Positions 6,692 through 14,684 of a DNA stretch of 17,664 bases are shown here, one piece after another. The notes beneath the pieces were generated by a model. That model saw nothing but the letters and a program-made list of their open reading frames with translations, was not told the origin of the DNA and did not search any database. Position numbers and translations under genes: made by a program. This stretch comes from an uncultured Atopobium sp. (GTDB taxonomy: Bacteria > Actinomycetota > Coriobacteriia > Coriobacteriales > Atopobiaceae): the NCBI GenBank assembly GCA_916720465.1, contig CAKARF010000013.1, positions 1-17,664 on the forward strand. The letters are read 5' to 3'. Numbering within the stretch: the stretch's first letter is position 1; each line of letters starts with the position of its first letter.

Positions 6692-8803
6692 ATGACCACA
6701 TCGTCAGCCAATAAAATTCTGCTCATCATCCATGGCTTACTCTACACGCTTGTGTTGACTCTAGTCTGGTGGGCACTTCTGCCTGCAACAGCTCAGGCCT
6801 ATGTTGACCCATCGGTTATGACCTACACCATTCAGGCACTGGCAGCAGTTGTGGTTGCACTCTCTGCTGTGCTGGGTGTGGCGTTTAGACGCTCTCGTAA
6901 GGTACTGTTCCGTCTGCTTAAGATTGACGAGAACGCAAACAAGATCGTTGAAGGCGCTGTGCACAAGGTAGACACCAAGGGTGCTGAGGCTGCAAACGCT
7001 CAGATGAAGGAAATCCTCGCGGCAGAAGCTATACGCCTTAAAGAGCAAAAAGAGGGCACCCTCAAGCCCAAAGGCCGCGTTGGTGTAGCATTTCTAGTTT
7101 CATTCTTCACGGTTTTTACCATCTTGGTTGTCGCTCCACTTGAGCTGGTGGCCAGCAATGCAAAGGATCTATCGTTTAGTCTTAATGATGTAGCAGGTCC
7201 TGTATTTTTATCTGGTCTTTTGCTAACACTTATTTCTACCGCAGCTCTTTCACTCCTGCGTAAGCGCGTGTTTAACGTTGCTGTTGCATTTGTAGGAGCC
7301 ATCGGTGTGGCATCGTACATTCAGGCAGTATTCTTGAATGGTGGCATGCCACTTGCAGATGGTCATGAGGTTATTTGGTCCAACTTCACCAGTCAAATGA
7401 TTGTCTCTGGCCTCATCTGGCTCGCAATCATTGCAGCTGCAGTGACCTTCTCGCTTCTAAAAGCCCGCCAGCTTAGAACAGGTCTTCTGGTAATCGCAAC
7501 AGCGCTTATCATTGTCCAGGCAGTAGGCGTTGCAAGTCTGTGGGGTCCTGCGATCGCAGCGTCGATAGATGCTCACGCTGAGCACCAGCAGGTTATCGCA
7601 ACGCGCGAGGGCCTCTACAACGTTTCCTCCAAGAAGAACGTCGTAGTGTTTGTCCTGGACACCACCGATACCGCTTTTGTCCAGAAGCTCTACGATGAGT
7701 ATCCAGAGACATTTGCGTCCCTTACTGGCTTTACCTGGTACAGAAATTCCGTCGGCTCCATGATTCCAACACGCTATGGCATTCCTTCCCTTGTCTTTGA
7801 GAATCGTCTGCAACCTGGTCAATCATTTGGAGACTTTGTTAATGGTTGGGCAGATAACAGCCATTATCTTGATGACATCAACAAACTTGGCTATTCCGTT
7901 GGTCTGTATACCGATAACTTTAATTCAATCTATACCGACTATATGCACAACCGCACTATCAACTATCACGAGCTTCGCGGCCGTGGTTCAGAGAATCAGC
8001 TCAACGTTCTTGGTGCGCTTCGCATTCTCTACAAGACGGCATTTTGTAGAGACATGCCTTGGGTATTTAAGCCTCGATTCTGGTATTACACCGAGGATCT
8101 CAATATGCGTATGATGAGGAAATTTACGTATGACGAGGTTGACATGTCTTCTCAACGCTATAACGAAGATGATCTTAAGTATTACCAAGAACTCCAGCAC
8201 TATGGTCTGTCTGTTCACGATGAAAACGATACGGGAAGTTTCCGCTTCATCCATCTTATGGGATCCCATGGTCCTTTCATCCTTAATAGGAACCTTGAGC
8301 GCCCCAAAAATCCAAGCGAAGAGAATGAAATTGAACAGACGAGAGGTGCTTGGAAAATCGTAGATGCTTATATTGCAGAGCTTAAGCGTCTTGGCCTCTA
8401 CGAAAACACCTCAATTATTGTGACTGCTGACCATGGTCGCTGGTATCTAACGCCAAACGATATTACCGAGACTTCTGCTCCAGCAATCTTCTATAAACCT
8501 GCCGGTCAAAGTGCAGAAGAAGCCGAGCAACCAATGCAGATCTCAGATGCTCCTGTCTGGCACTACGATATCTTGGCTCAAACACTCAAAGATATGGGCG
8601 CAGATTCTCAGATGCTCTCTAACTACACCACTCCTCTTGATGAGTCTTATGAGGGAGAGAATCGTCCTCGTTACTACATTGAAACTATTACCGAGAATAA
8701 CCGCGATGCAGAACTTAGAGAGTTTGTCATCAATGGCGATGCAACCGACTTTACTGCCTGGAGTTTGACAGGAAATAACTGGAGGCTCGTTTCCGACAAA
8801 TAG
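6692..8803 (+). CDS. Membrane-anchored LTA-synthase/sulfatase-like enzyme (alkaline phosphatase superfamily)
   Basis: The protein has about 703 residues. AAGGGG at 6675-6680 serves either TTG 6686 (5 bases) or ATG 6692 (11 bases), and the two differ by two residues. Numbering from TTG, a hydrophobic segment (11-33) ends in ATAQA, a plausible signal-peptidase site. AYVDPSVMTYTIQ (38-50) and further membrane segments follow at about 47-67, 133-152, 170-190, 196-216, 237-257 and 265-285. The extracellular catalytic domain starts near 317: VVVFVLDTTD with metal ligand Asp325, candidate nucleophile Thr362 in SMIPTRYGIP, GSHGPF with His528, and TADHGRWY with Asp582-His583. This is the layout of LtaS-type phosphoglycerol transferases and phosphoethanolamine transferases, which act outside the membrane on lipid donors. 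The substrate is undetermined. Its position between CDP-alcohol and phosphocholine genes points to modification or polymerisation of a teichoic-acid-like glycan. Confidence 0.85.
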   Translation: MTTSSANKILLIIHGLLYTLVLTLVWWALLPATAQAYVDPSVMTYTIQALAAVVVALSAVLGVAFRRSRKVLFRLLKIDENANKIVEGAVHKVDTKGAEAANAQMKEILAAEAIRLKEQKEGTLKPKGRVGVAFLVSFFTVFTILVVAPLELVASNAKDLSFSLNDVAGPVFLSGLLLTLISTAALSLLRKRVFNVAVAFVGAIGVASYIQAVFLNGGMPLADGHEVIWSNFTSQMIVSGLIWLAIIAAAVTFSLLKARQLRTGLLVIATALIIVQAVGVASLWGPAIAASIDAHAEHQQVIATREGLYNVSSKKNVVVFVLDTTDTAFVQKLYDEYPETFASLTGFTWYRNSVGSMIPTRYGIPSLVFENRLQPGQSFGDFVNGWADNSHYLDDINKLGYSVGLYTDNFNSIYTDYMHNRTINYHELRGRGSENQLNVLGALRILYKTAFCRDMPWVFKPRFWYYTEDLNMRMMRKFTYDEVDMSSQRYNEDDLKYYQELQHYGLSVHDENDTGSFRFIHLMGSHGPFILNRNLERPKNPSEENEIEQTRGAWKIVDAYIAELKRLGLYENTSIIVTADHGRWYLTPNDITETSAPAIFYKPAGQSAEEAEQPMQISDAPVWHYDILAQTLKDMGADSQMLSNYTTPLDESYEGENRPRYYIETITENNRDAELREFVINGDATDFTAWSLTGNNWRLVSDK

Positions 8804-8836
8804 CTCACAAACTAGAGCTAAAAGCTTTAGACAAAC

Positions 8837-8875
8837 AAAAACGAGTCATTCTTACCGTAGAATGACTCGTTTTTT
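8837..8875. terminator. Strong bidirectional terminator
   Basis: The perfect 16-bp stem AAAAACGAGTCATTCT / AGAATGACTCGTTTTT has the 6-base loop TACCGT, with A-runs and T-runs on both sides. It separates the converging LTA-synthase-like gene (plus) and licB (minus). Confidence 0.95.
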
Positions 8876-8901
8876 AAGACATCTAGAATTGCAGAAACAA
8901 A

Positions 8902-9849
8902 CTAATCTCTCTTGAGCAGCTCACTCCAATCTGGAGTTGCAGAAAGAACCGTTCCTACAATAATGACAATGCAGCAAATTACAACCAGTGGAGATGGAAT
9001 TGCTTCAGGCATAATTGTTGGCAGGATAATACCTGCAAGAGCTGCAAAAATGACCGACCATGCAGAGTAAGAAATGTTCAGTGCCATACCGCGAGAAGCA
9101 CCGATGGCGTCAATTGCCTTGTAGTAGAAGAGATATGAGGCGGTACCTGCAAGAGCGGCAATAAAGACAACGCCATTAGCAGGAGTTAGTGCAACCTGTG
9201 CAGCAAAATCAACGGAACCAGCCAATGGCAAGATGAGAAGACCATAAGCAAACGCAGAGGTGGTTTCCCTAATCTGAAGAGCAGTCTCGTTATCAACAGC
9301 ATCGTCTTGCATGCCCCAAGCCAAAATAACCGCCTCAGAGCCCCAGCCAAAGACACATGCAGCAACACCCAAGATGCCCACAAGAACGTTTCCATTACCC
9401 TCGCCTGCTGCTGTTGAGAGACCAATAACCATGACGCCGACAAGAGCCACAATAAGGGCAATGACCTGCTTTAAGTTCATCTTTTCTTTGAGCAAAAGCC
9501 ATGCCAAAAGTGAACCAACTGCAGGATAGAAAGCTGAAATAGCAGCGGTGTAACCAGGTCCAATGGTATTAATAGCAGCTAAGTAACCACTCATACCAAT
9601 TGGTCCACCCAGGAGTGCACCAAGCATAACTACACGGCCACTCTTTGTTTTTGCTGCCTCAAGGGTGTCTTTAAGTCTGCCTTTCTGAGCCATCATGACA
9701 AAAAGAACTGCAGCGGCAAAGAAATCGTGCATGAATGCGCTGGCAAATGACGCTTGAGCTGAATCAACATAAGGACTCATACCAAGAGCAACACCAAGAA
9801 TAACGGTATCAACCGCCCAAAGAATACCACTTAAAAGACCATAATACAT
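8902..9849 (-). CDS. licB: LicB-like choline transporter (DMT/EamA superfamily)
   Basis: The protein has 315 residues with about ten hydrophobic segments and the two-fold EamA repeat of drug/metabolite transporters. The N-terminus GLLSGILWAVDTVILGVALG and the internal GGPIGMSGYLAAINTIGPGY are LicB-like. In phosphocholine-decorating bacteria LicB brings choline into the cell for LicA. Its start lies 18 bases after the stop of the HTH-LicC-LicA gene, with AAAAGGGG 6 bases before the ATG, so the two are one operon. The short C-terminal tail after the last segment (TPDWSELLKRD) is cytoplasmic. Choline as substrate follows from gene context and family resemblance. Transport of another amino-alcohol cannot be excluded, because DMT proteins vary in substrate. 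Confidence 0.85.
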   Translation of the reverse strand: MYYGLLSGILWAVDTVILGVALGMSPYVDSAQASFASAFMHDFFAAAVLFVMMAQKGRLKDTLEAAKTKSGRVVMLGALLGGPIGMSGYLAAINTIGPGYTAAISAFYPAVGSLLAWLLLKEKMNLKQVIALIVALVGVMVIGLSTAAGEGNGNVLVGILGVAACVFGWGSEAVILAWGMQDDAVDNETALQIRETTSAFAYGLLILPLAGSVDFAAQVALTPANGVVFIAALAGTASYLFYYKAIDAIGASRGMALNISYSAWSVIFAALAGIILPTIMPEAIPSPLVVICCIVIIVGTVLSATPDWSELLKRD

Positions 9850-9867
9850 AGTTTTCCCCTTTTGCTC

Positions 9868-11658
9868 TTAGTTCTGAGCGTCTTCGTACCAAGAAAGAAC
9901 ACGATCAATATTGTTTGCAGCGTAGCGATAGTAAATGAAGAACCACTCGCCTACGTTCTCGCCCTCTGCTTCCTTGACCAGAGACCACAAATACCAGCAC
10001 CAACCAGCAAAGACTACATAGCTCCAGAAGTGTCTGCGCTGCTCAAACGTTGCCTCTTGTCCAAAGTAATAATCAATAGCAGCATTTGCCTCATCGTCAG
10101 TAAGCTCGCAGCAAACCGTAAAAGTACCAAAGTCATTTGCCTCATCTGACATGCCTGCATATTCCCAGTCAATAAGGCTGTAGGTACCAGCCTCATCAAT
10201 CAAGAAATTCAGATAGAAGAAATCATTGTGTGAAATAACAACTGGATACTGATCTGCATCTGCATACTTCTTCAAGCGCAAGACCTTCTCGCGAAGCTCA
10301 TAGTAGCCAGGAATCTCAATAGGACCCTCTTCAAGCAGGAGCTTCTCGTAATTAAGACCCTCGTTGACAAAGTCAAAAGAGCGATCGAGCGAGGCGCCGC
10401 TATGGTGCAGTTTATTACCCATCTCCATTGCGCGCTTGAGCTGCTCAGGGTTATGAGGATCAAGATTCTGAGCGTTTTTCACAAACTTGGAAATCTTCCA
10501 ACCCTCTTTTTGGTCCTCGTAAATAAAGGTGTTGTCTAGGCCAAGCTCACGAGCAAGTCGAAGACCAGCCTCTTCAGCTGCACGATCAACGAGTTTCTCG
10601 GTACCAACACCTGGATGCCTGTAGACATACTCCTGAGCATCATCACCATATCCCACAATAAAGTGAGCAGATAAATTGGTAAGTCCCTGTTTTAGAGGAT
10701 AGAAACCGTGGATATCCTTCTTCTGGCAATGAAGAACCGAGACAATGTTGTCAAAAATCTCTGAGTCGATGTTCTCAATAAATGCTGGGTCAAACTGACG
10801 AAGCTCATCAAGGGAATCAAACTCGTAAATAACGCCATCAGGATACTTTCTAATGGTCATGGAAAGCTCTTTGATGTGACGGACGTAAATCTCTTCCCAG
10901 AGCATATCAACGGTTTCTGGCTTGTCGTAGACAGCCTCAAGAATATCTACAAACTTCTTTGAGAATTGCCTGTCAAAATAAACGTGACCCAGCATAATCC
11001 AAGAATTTGAACCGCCAATTTCTACGCCGGCAATACGTCCGCCGCGACCCTCTTTAAGACACCACTCATCAGTTTCTCCTGCAACGTACGTTGCTGAGTA
11101 ATAAGCCTCATAGACATAGTGCTCAAAGGGATTCTGAGTAAAGTAATCATCAGAGGAGCAAATATACGTATTATCAAGCTGGTCTTTTACATACCAAAGC
11201 GTGGAATTGTTATTTCTTGTTGCATAGTCAGGATTCACAACAATCTTGACCCCATACTTCTCCTCCAGATAGAAGAAGTACTCCTTCTTATAACCCACAA
11301 CAACGGTGATGTCAGTAATACCAGCTTCAAGCAACTGATGAATCTGGCGCTCGATCAGAACTTCTCCACGAACCTTCAGGACACCCTTTGGCTTCTCATA
11401 TGAAATAGGTGCAAAGCGAGAAGACAGACCAGCTGCCATAATAATGGCATTCTTAACCTCATAAGGTTTCAGAGCTTCAAGACCCTTTGGTGTGATGAGT
11501 CCCTCTTCAATAAGACCCTGGTCCTCAAGCGTTTTTACTGCTGAATTAACTGATCCCAAAGAAAGCTCAGTTTCTTCTGCAAGCTGTCTCTGATTGAGCT
11601 TCTCGTCAGAAAGAGCAATAGTTTTTAATACAGAAAACACGTTATTTGTTAGTGCCAC
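9868..11658 (-). CDS. licCA: Winged-HTH / LicC cytidylyltransferase / LicA choline kinase trifunctional protein
   Basis: The protein has 596 residues from GTG 11658, preceded by GGAGG at 4 bases. There are three domains in order. Residues about 5-65 are a winged helix-turn-helix (LNQRQLAEETELSLGSVNSA is the recognition region). Residues about 68-300 are a LicC-type nucleotidyltransferase, with NAIIMAAGLSSRF (70-82), EKPKGVLKV and the metal-site SSDDYF (168-173). Residues about 318-596 are a choline-kinase/APH fold, with the Brenner motif HNDFFYLN (477-484), IDWEYAG (496-502) and an aromatic stretch WSYVVFAGWCWYLWSL (545-560) that fits a choline pocket. Together these turn choline into phosphocholine and then CDP-choline in the cytoplasm, feeding the LicD enzymes. 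The HTH domain and the symmetric repeat in its own promoter suggest autoregulation. LicC-like domains can also activate 2-aminoethylphosphonate (PntC), so substrate choice rests on the kinase and licB neighbours. Confidence 0.9.
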   Translation of the reverse strand: MALTNNVFSVLKTIALSDEKLNQRQLAEETELSLGSVNSAVKTLEDQGLIEEGLITPKGLEALKPYEVKNAIIMAAGLSSRFAPISYEKPKGVLKVRGEVLIERQIHQLLEAGITDITVVVGYKKEYFFYLEEKYGVKIVVNPDYATRNNNSTLWYVKDQLDNTYICSSDDYFTQNPFEHYVYEAYYSATYVAGETDEWCLKEGRGGRIAGVEIGGSNSWIMLGHVYFDRQFSKKFVDILEAVYDKPETVDMLWEEIYVRHIKELSMTIRKYPDGVIYEFDSLDELRQFDPAFIENIDSEIFDNIVSVLHCQKKDIHGFYPLKQGLTNLSAHFIVGYGDDAQEYVYRHPGVGTEKLVDRAAEEAGLRLARELGLDNTFIYEDQKEGWKISKFVKNAQNLDPHNPEQLKRAMEMGNKLHHSGASLDRSFDFVNEGLNYEKLLLEEGPIEIPGYYELREKVLRLKKYADADQYPVVISHNDFFYLNFLIDEAGTYSLIDWEYAGMSDEANDFGTFTVCCELTDDEANAAIDYYFGQEATFEQRRHFWSYVVFAGWCWYLWSLVKEAEGENVGEWFFIYYRYAANNIDRVLSWYEDAQN

Positions 11659-11662
11659 GGTT

Positions 11663-11667
11663 CCTCC
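11663..11667 (-). promoter_or_regulatory. Ribosome binding site deciding the licCA start
   Basis: GGAGG (CCTCC on plus) stands 4 bases before GTG 11658. It shows that the in-frame extension to 11703 is untranslated leader, and the resulting protein begins directly at the HTH domain. Confidence 0.75.
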
Positions 11668-11720
11668 AAATGAAGACCAATTAACTGCGAAATAAACTTC
11701 CAAACCAATTTACGTCAGTC

Positions 11721-11749
11721 ATAATACTCCTGTGTTCAAATTTTGACAA
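11721..11749 (-). promoter_or_regulatory. licCA-licB promoter
   Basis: On the minus strand TTGTCA (11749-11744), a 17-base spacer and TATTAT (11726-11721) form a near-consensus -35/-10 pair, about 60-90 bases before the GTG. It lies downstream of the terminator of the rfb-licD2 unit, so the lic genes have their own promoter. Confidence 0.7.
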
Positions 11750-11769
11750 GTATAATAGTATTTTGAACA
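11733..11769. promoter_or_regulatory. Operator-like inverted repeat at the licCA promoter
   Basis: Perfect 8-bp arms TGTTCAAA (11733-11740) and TTTGAACA (11762-11769) enclose 21 bases. One arm lies in the spacer between -35 and -10, and the other just upstream of -35. A third half-site, TTTTGACA (11741-11748), overlaps -35 and forms the smaller palindrome TCAAATTTTGA with the first arm. This geometry suits a repressor that blocks the promoter. The HTH domain of the first gene in the operon is the obvious candidate. Confidence 0.55.
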
Positions 11770-11809
11770 TACGAGCTTCAGAGGATTGCCAAGGACTGCC
11801 GATCTAACA

Positions 11810-11836
11810 AAAAAACGGCAGGAGATGCCGTTTTTT
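11810..11836. terminator. Terminator of the rfb-licD2 operon
   Basis: The stem AAAAAACGGCA / TGCCGTTTTTT has a 5-base loop (11821-11825) and runs of A and T on the two sides, so it works for minus-strand transcripts leaving licD2. The 211-base gap 11659-11869 holds this terminator, the lic promoter and its inverted repeat. I see no gene in it. Confidence 0.9.
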
Positions 11837-11869
11837 CCTTTTATCTATTGCTTAACAAACGAGAAGACC

Positions 11870-12715
11870 CTAGTAAGGACCAAAATCCAAACGTGCTGGA
11901 TAGTGGTTTTTACGCTTCTCAACTGGTGGCATTTGCATGTAATCGCCGTAAAGCATCCTAAGGAATTTATCATTTTGATTAGGGAACGCTACTTGAATTC
12001 CATCAAAATCAAGCTTATCGACAGGAAAAACCTCATCAACTGGATAGGTATTTACAAACCTATCAGTATCGTGCAGGTAGGCAATTCTTTTTGTCTTAAC
12101 GTGAGCAAAGCGGTTGCGGGCTTCCTGCTCACGCTCATACATTTTTTGAGTAGAGAGATGCAGCAGTTTGCAAACTCCCCTACCCATAGTAACTGCTGCC
12201 TTTAAGAGCTTTCCTTTGATGCCGTCGGCCAAAATAACAGGGCGAGGAACGTCAACGAGGATGCGCATATGTGACCAGAACCACGCATCAAATGCCTGCT
12301 TCTGATATTCCTTCTCGTCATCCGAAACATTATCAAAGCAGTAGACATCTAAGAAAATACCAAGGTCAAGAGGAAGTGGCGCAAGTGCTTCTTCGCAGAA
12401 CTGTGTTCCTTTAAGCATAATGCGCGTGGTTGGGAATGGATAGTTGATGTCCCTCTCAGTATTCATGATTGAATACTTTTCTGACCACTCTTTATCATAG
12501 ATATCTAAGAGTTTGTTGAAGTCTTCTGCAGGAAGACAAACATCAATATCATCGTCCCAAGGAATAAATCCCTTATGACGAAGAGCGCCAATCGCGGTGC
12601 CGCCAAAACCAAAATAGCGAATGTTGTTGGCTTCACACGTGTCTACGAAGTCCTTTAAAATCATCAGCTCAACTTGCTGGAGATGCTTAAGCGTTTCTGT
12701 ATCGTATGTGCGCAT
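11870..12715 (-). CDS. licD2: LicD-family phosphotransferase (second copy)
   Basis: The protein has 281 residues. The family signature FGGTAIGALRHKGFIPWDDD (about residues 36-55) is followed by IDV, completing the metal-binding acidic cluster. The C-terminal YGDYMQMPP...KRKNHYP motif is also present. It probably moves phosphocholine from CDP-choline to a sugar of the polymer, like the copy at 2235-3158. Middle regions of the two differ, so they probably use different acceptor positions or different CDP-alcohols. The ATG overlaps the rfbB stop by one base (TAATG), with GAGGG upstream, so it is the last gene of the rhamnose operon. Its composition matches the neighbours, unlike the other copy. 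The lic kinase/cytidylyltransferase gene lies just downstream in a separate unit. Confidence 0.9.
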   Translation of the reverse strand: MRTYDTETLKHLQQVELMILKDFVDTCEANNIRYFGFGGTAIGALRHKGFIPWDDDIDVCLPAEDFNKLLDIYDKEWSEKYSIMNTERDINYPFPTTRIMLKGTQFCEEALAPLPLDLGIFLDVYCFDNVSDDEKEYQKQAFDAWFWSHMRILVDVPRPVILADGIKGKLLKAAVTMGRGVCKLLHLSTQKMYEREQEARNRFAHVKTKRIAYLHDTDRFVNTYPVDEVFPVDKLDFDGIQVAFPNQNDKFLRMLYGDYMQMPPVEKRKNHYPARLDFGPY

Positions 12716-13782
12716 TATCGACCCTCATACATCTTCTTGTAGTAATCCTGATAATCACCAGAAACTACATTCTTAACCCATTCGCGGTTCTCTAAATACC
12801 AGTTGATAGTGGTAACAATGCCCTCTTCAAATGGAGTTTCTGGATACCAGCCAAGCTCTTCTTTAATCTTATCTGGCGCAATACCGTAACGGCGGTCATG
12901 ACCCTTGCGATCAGTAACGTAAGAGATCAAATCCTCAGTAATCTGAGTGTCACCAGTGATTCTTGCAACTTCACTAATAATGCGCTTAACAATGTAGAGG
13001 TTGTTGCGCTCGTTGTGACCGCCAACGTTATAAACCTCGCCCAGCGTGCCGCCCTCAAGAACCATAGCAATTGCCTTGCAGTGGTCATCAACGTAAAGCC
13101 AGTCACGAACATTGAGTCCGTCACCATAAACTGGGAGTGCCTTGTGCTCCAGGCAATTCTCAATCATCAGAGGAATGAGCTTCTCGGGGAACTGATAAGG
13201 ACCATAATTGTTGGAGCAACGCGTGATTACCGCAGGAAATCCGTATGTATCATGCCAGGCTTTTACAAACATATCAGCAGAAGCCTTAGATGCAGAGTAG
13301 GGGCTGTGTGGACTCAAAGGTGTGGTCTCACGAAAAAATGCCTCTGGATCATCAAGTGGAAGTGAGCCATAGACCTCATCAGTAGAAACCTGCAAATACT
13401 TATGGTCTCCGTAAGAACCCTGACCATCATTCCAGAAAGATTCTGCAACGCTCAGGAGCGCAACAGTACCCATAACGTTAGTATCGGCGAAGGCACCTGG
13501 ATCTTCAATGGAGCGATCTACGTGGCTCTCTGCAGCAAAGTTGATAACATAATCGGGATGATGAGTCTCAAACAGCTGCGTCAGAGCCTCTTTATCCCTA
13601 ATGTCTACGTGAGCAAAGGTGTAGCGAGGGTCTTGATCATATTCCGAAAGATTCTCAAGGTTGCCAGCATAGGTCAGGGCGTCCACGTTCAAAATATGAA
13701 TGTCCTGATTTCTTCTAAGCATGTAGTGGATGAAGTTTGAACCAATAAATCCAGCTCCACCAGTTACTAAATAGGTCTTCAC
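12715..13782 (-). CDS. rfbB: dTDP-glucose 4,6-dehydratase
   Basis: The protein has 355 residues, the usual size for RmlB. It is an extended short-chain dehydrogenase with GGAGFIGS (8-15) for NAD, STDEVYG (133-139) carrying the catalytic Thr-Asp-Glu, YSASK with Tyr162 and Lys166, and RCSNNYGPYQFPEKLIP. It converts dTDP-glucose to dTDP-4-keto-6-deoxyglucose, the second step of dTDP-L-rhamnose synthesis. The start is GTG, one base after the rfbD stop, with AGAGG a few bases upstream. The conserved KTYLVTGGAGFIGS beginning supports this start. It is co-transcribed with rfbA, rfbD and licD2. Confidence 0.97.
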   Translation of the reverse strand: MKTYLVTGGAGFIGSNFIHYMLRRNQDIHILNVDALTYAGNLENLSEYDQDPRYTFAHVDIRDKEALTQLFETHHPDYVINFAAESHVDRSIEDPGAFADTNVMGTVALLSVAESFWNDGQGSYGDHKYLQVSTDEVYGSLPLDDPEAFFRETTPLSPHSPYSASKASADMFVKAWHDTYGFPAVITRCSNNYGPYQFPEKLIPLMIENCLEHKALPVYGDGLNVRDWLYVDDHCKAIAMVLEGGTLGEVYNVGGHNERNNLYIVKRIISEVARITGDTQITEDLISYVTDRKGHDRRYGIAPDKIKEELGWYPETPFEEGIVTTINWYLENREWVKNVVSGDYQDYYKKMYEGR

Positions 13783-13783
13783 A

Positions 13784-14683
13784 CTAACCTCTTTCTACCT
13801 TCGAAAGATATGTCGCAAGAGCCTCTTGCCAAGGCCTCATACAATTTCCAATGGTACTCTCAAGATGTCCATTTACCAAAGATGAATACGCGGGGCGAGA
13901 AGCGCTTTCTGGGTGCATCTCTTTCCACTGAGCAGAGGTTACCCTGGTAACCTTACAGTCGAGATTACTACCAGCCATAATAGCCTCTGCAAAATCAGCC
14001 CACGAACACGTTCCCTCGTTGGTTGCGTGGTAGATGCCATAGTTCTCAGTGACTGCAATGCACAAGATTGTGTGAGCTAGGTCATTTGCGCTGGTAGGAT
14101 TACCTACTTGATCATCAACAACACTAATTTCTGGATACTTTGCGCCAAGAGCGCGCATAGTTGCCACAAAGTTCTTGCCAACATAGCCGTAAAGCCATGC
14201 CGTTCTCACTACAAACGTTTGAGGATTTGCCGCAAGCGCAAGTCCCTCTCCCGCCAATTTGGAGCGCCCATACGCAGAAACAGGATAAGGAGCATCTTGT
14301 TCTGTACGAGGCGAGCTTTCTTTTCCACTAAAGACATAATCGGTAGATACTTGAACAAGCTTTGTCTGCGTAGCACTGCAAGCTCGTGCAAGATTCATAG
14401 GACCAAGGGCATTTACCGCAAAGGCCATCTCAAAATTGCTTTCGCAGCCGTCTACATTTGTTGCGGCAGCACAGTTAATAACAACGTCATAGCGTTCATG
14501 CTGGTCAAACCATGTATTAACTGCCTCAGCGCTAGTGATGTCAAGCTCGTCTGCGTCAGTATAATCAACATCTGGTTCAACAAAAACCTCTGGAATTGGG
14601 CCAATCTCAGAGACACCAGACTCAAAAAGACATTTGAGCTCGTTGCCCAACTGGCCATGCGCACCAGTAATAAGAACGTGCAT
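13784..14683 (-). CDS. rfbD: dTDP-4-dehydrorhamnose reductase
   Basis: The protein has 299 residues from ATG 14683, one base after the rfbA stop. GGGAGAG at 14688-14694 is the ribosome binding site and overlaps the end of rfbA. The frame is open for 45 more codons upstream, but these lie inside rfbA and lack family resemblance. Motifs are the NADPH loop GAHGQLG (7-13), STDYVFSG (113-120), Tyr138 and Lys142 in YGRSK, RTAWLYG, and the C-terminal RPAYSSL. It carries out the last step, forming dTDP-L-rhamnose. In some actinobacteria this enzyme is fused to the RfbC epimerase. Here it is the reductase alone. Confidence 0.96.
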   Translation of the reverse strand: MHVLITGAHGQLGNELKCLFESGVSEIGPIPEVFVEPDVDYTDADELDITSAEAVNTWFDQHERYDVVINCAAATNVDGCESNFEMAFAVNALGPMNLARACSATQTKLVQVSTDYVFSGKESSPRTEQDAPYPVSAYGRSKLAGEGLALAANPQTFVVRTAWLYGYVGKNFVATMRALGAKYPEISVVDDQVGNPTSANDLAHTILCIAVTENYGIYHATNEGTCSWADFAEAIMAGSNLDCKVTRVTSAQWKEMHPESASRPAYSSLVNGHLESTIGNCMRPWQEALATYLSKVERG

Positions 14684-14684
14684 A

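Noticed and set aside
6692..6850. LPATA near the N-terminus of the LTA-synthase-like protein as a sortase signal
   Set aside because: It is inside an N-terminal hydrophobic segment. Sortase signals are C-terminal with a following helix and basic tail.
11659..11703. N-terminal extension of licCA to an upstream start at 11703
   Set aside because: The in-frame GGAGG before GTG 11658 would be translated, and no ribosome binding site serves 11703.
11743..11756. Plus-strand TTGACA and TATAAT in the lic intergenic region as a promoter
   Set aside because: The two hexamers are separated by only two bases, so they cannot work together, and no plus-strand gene follows.
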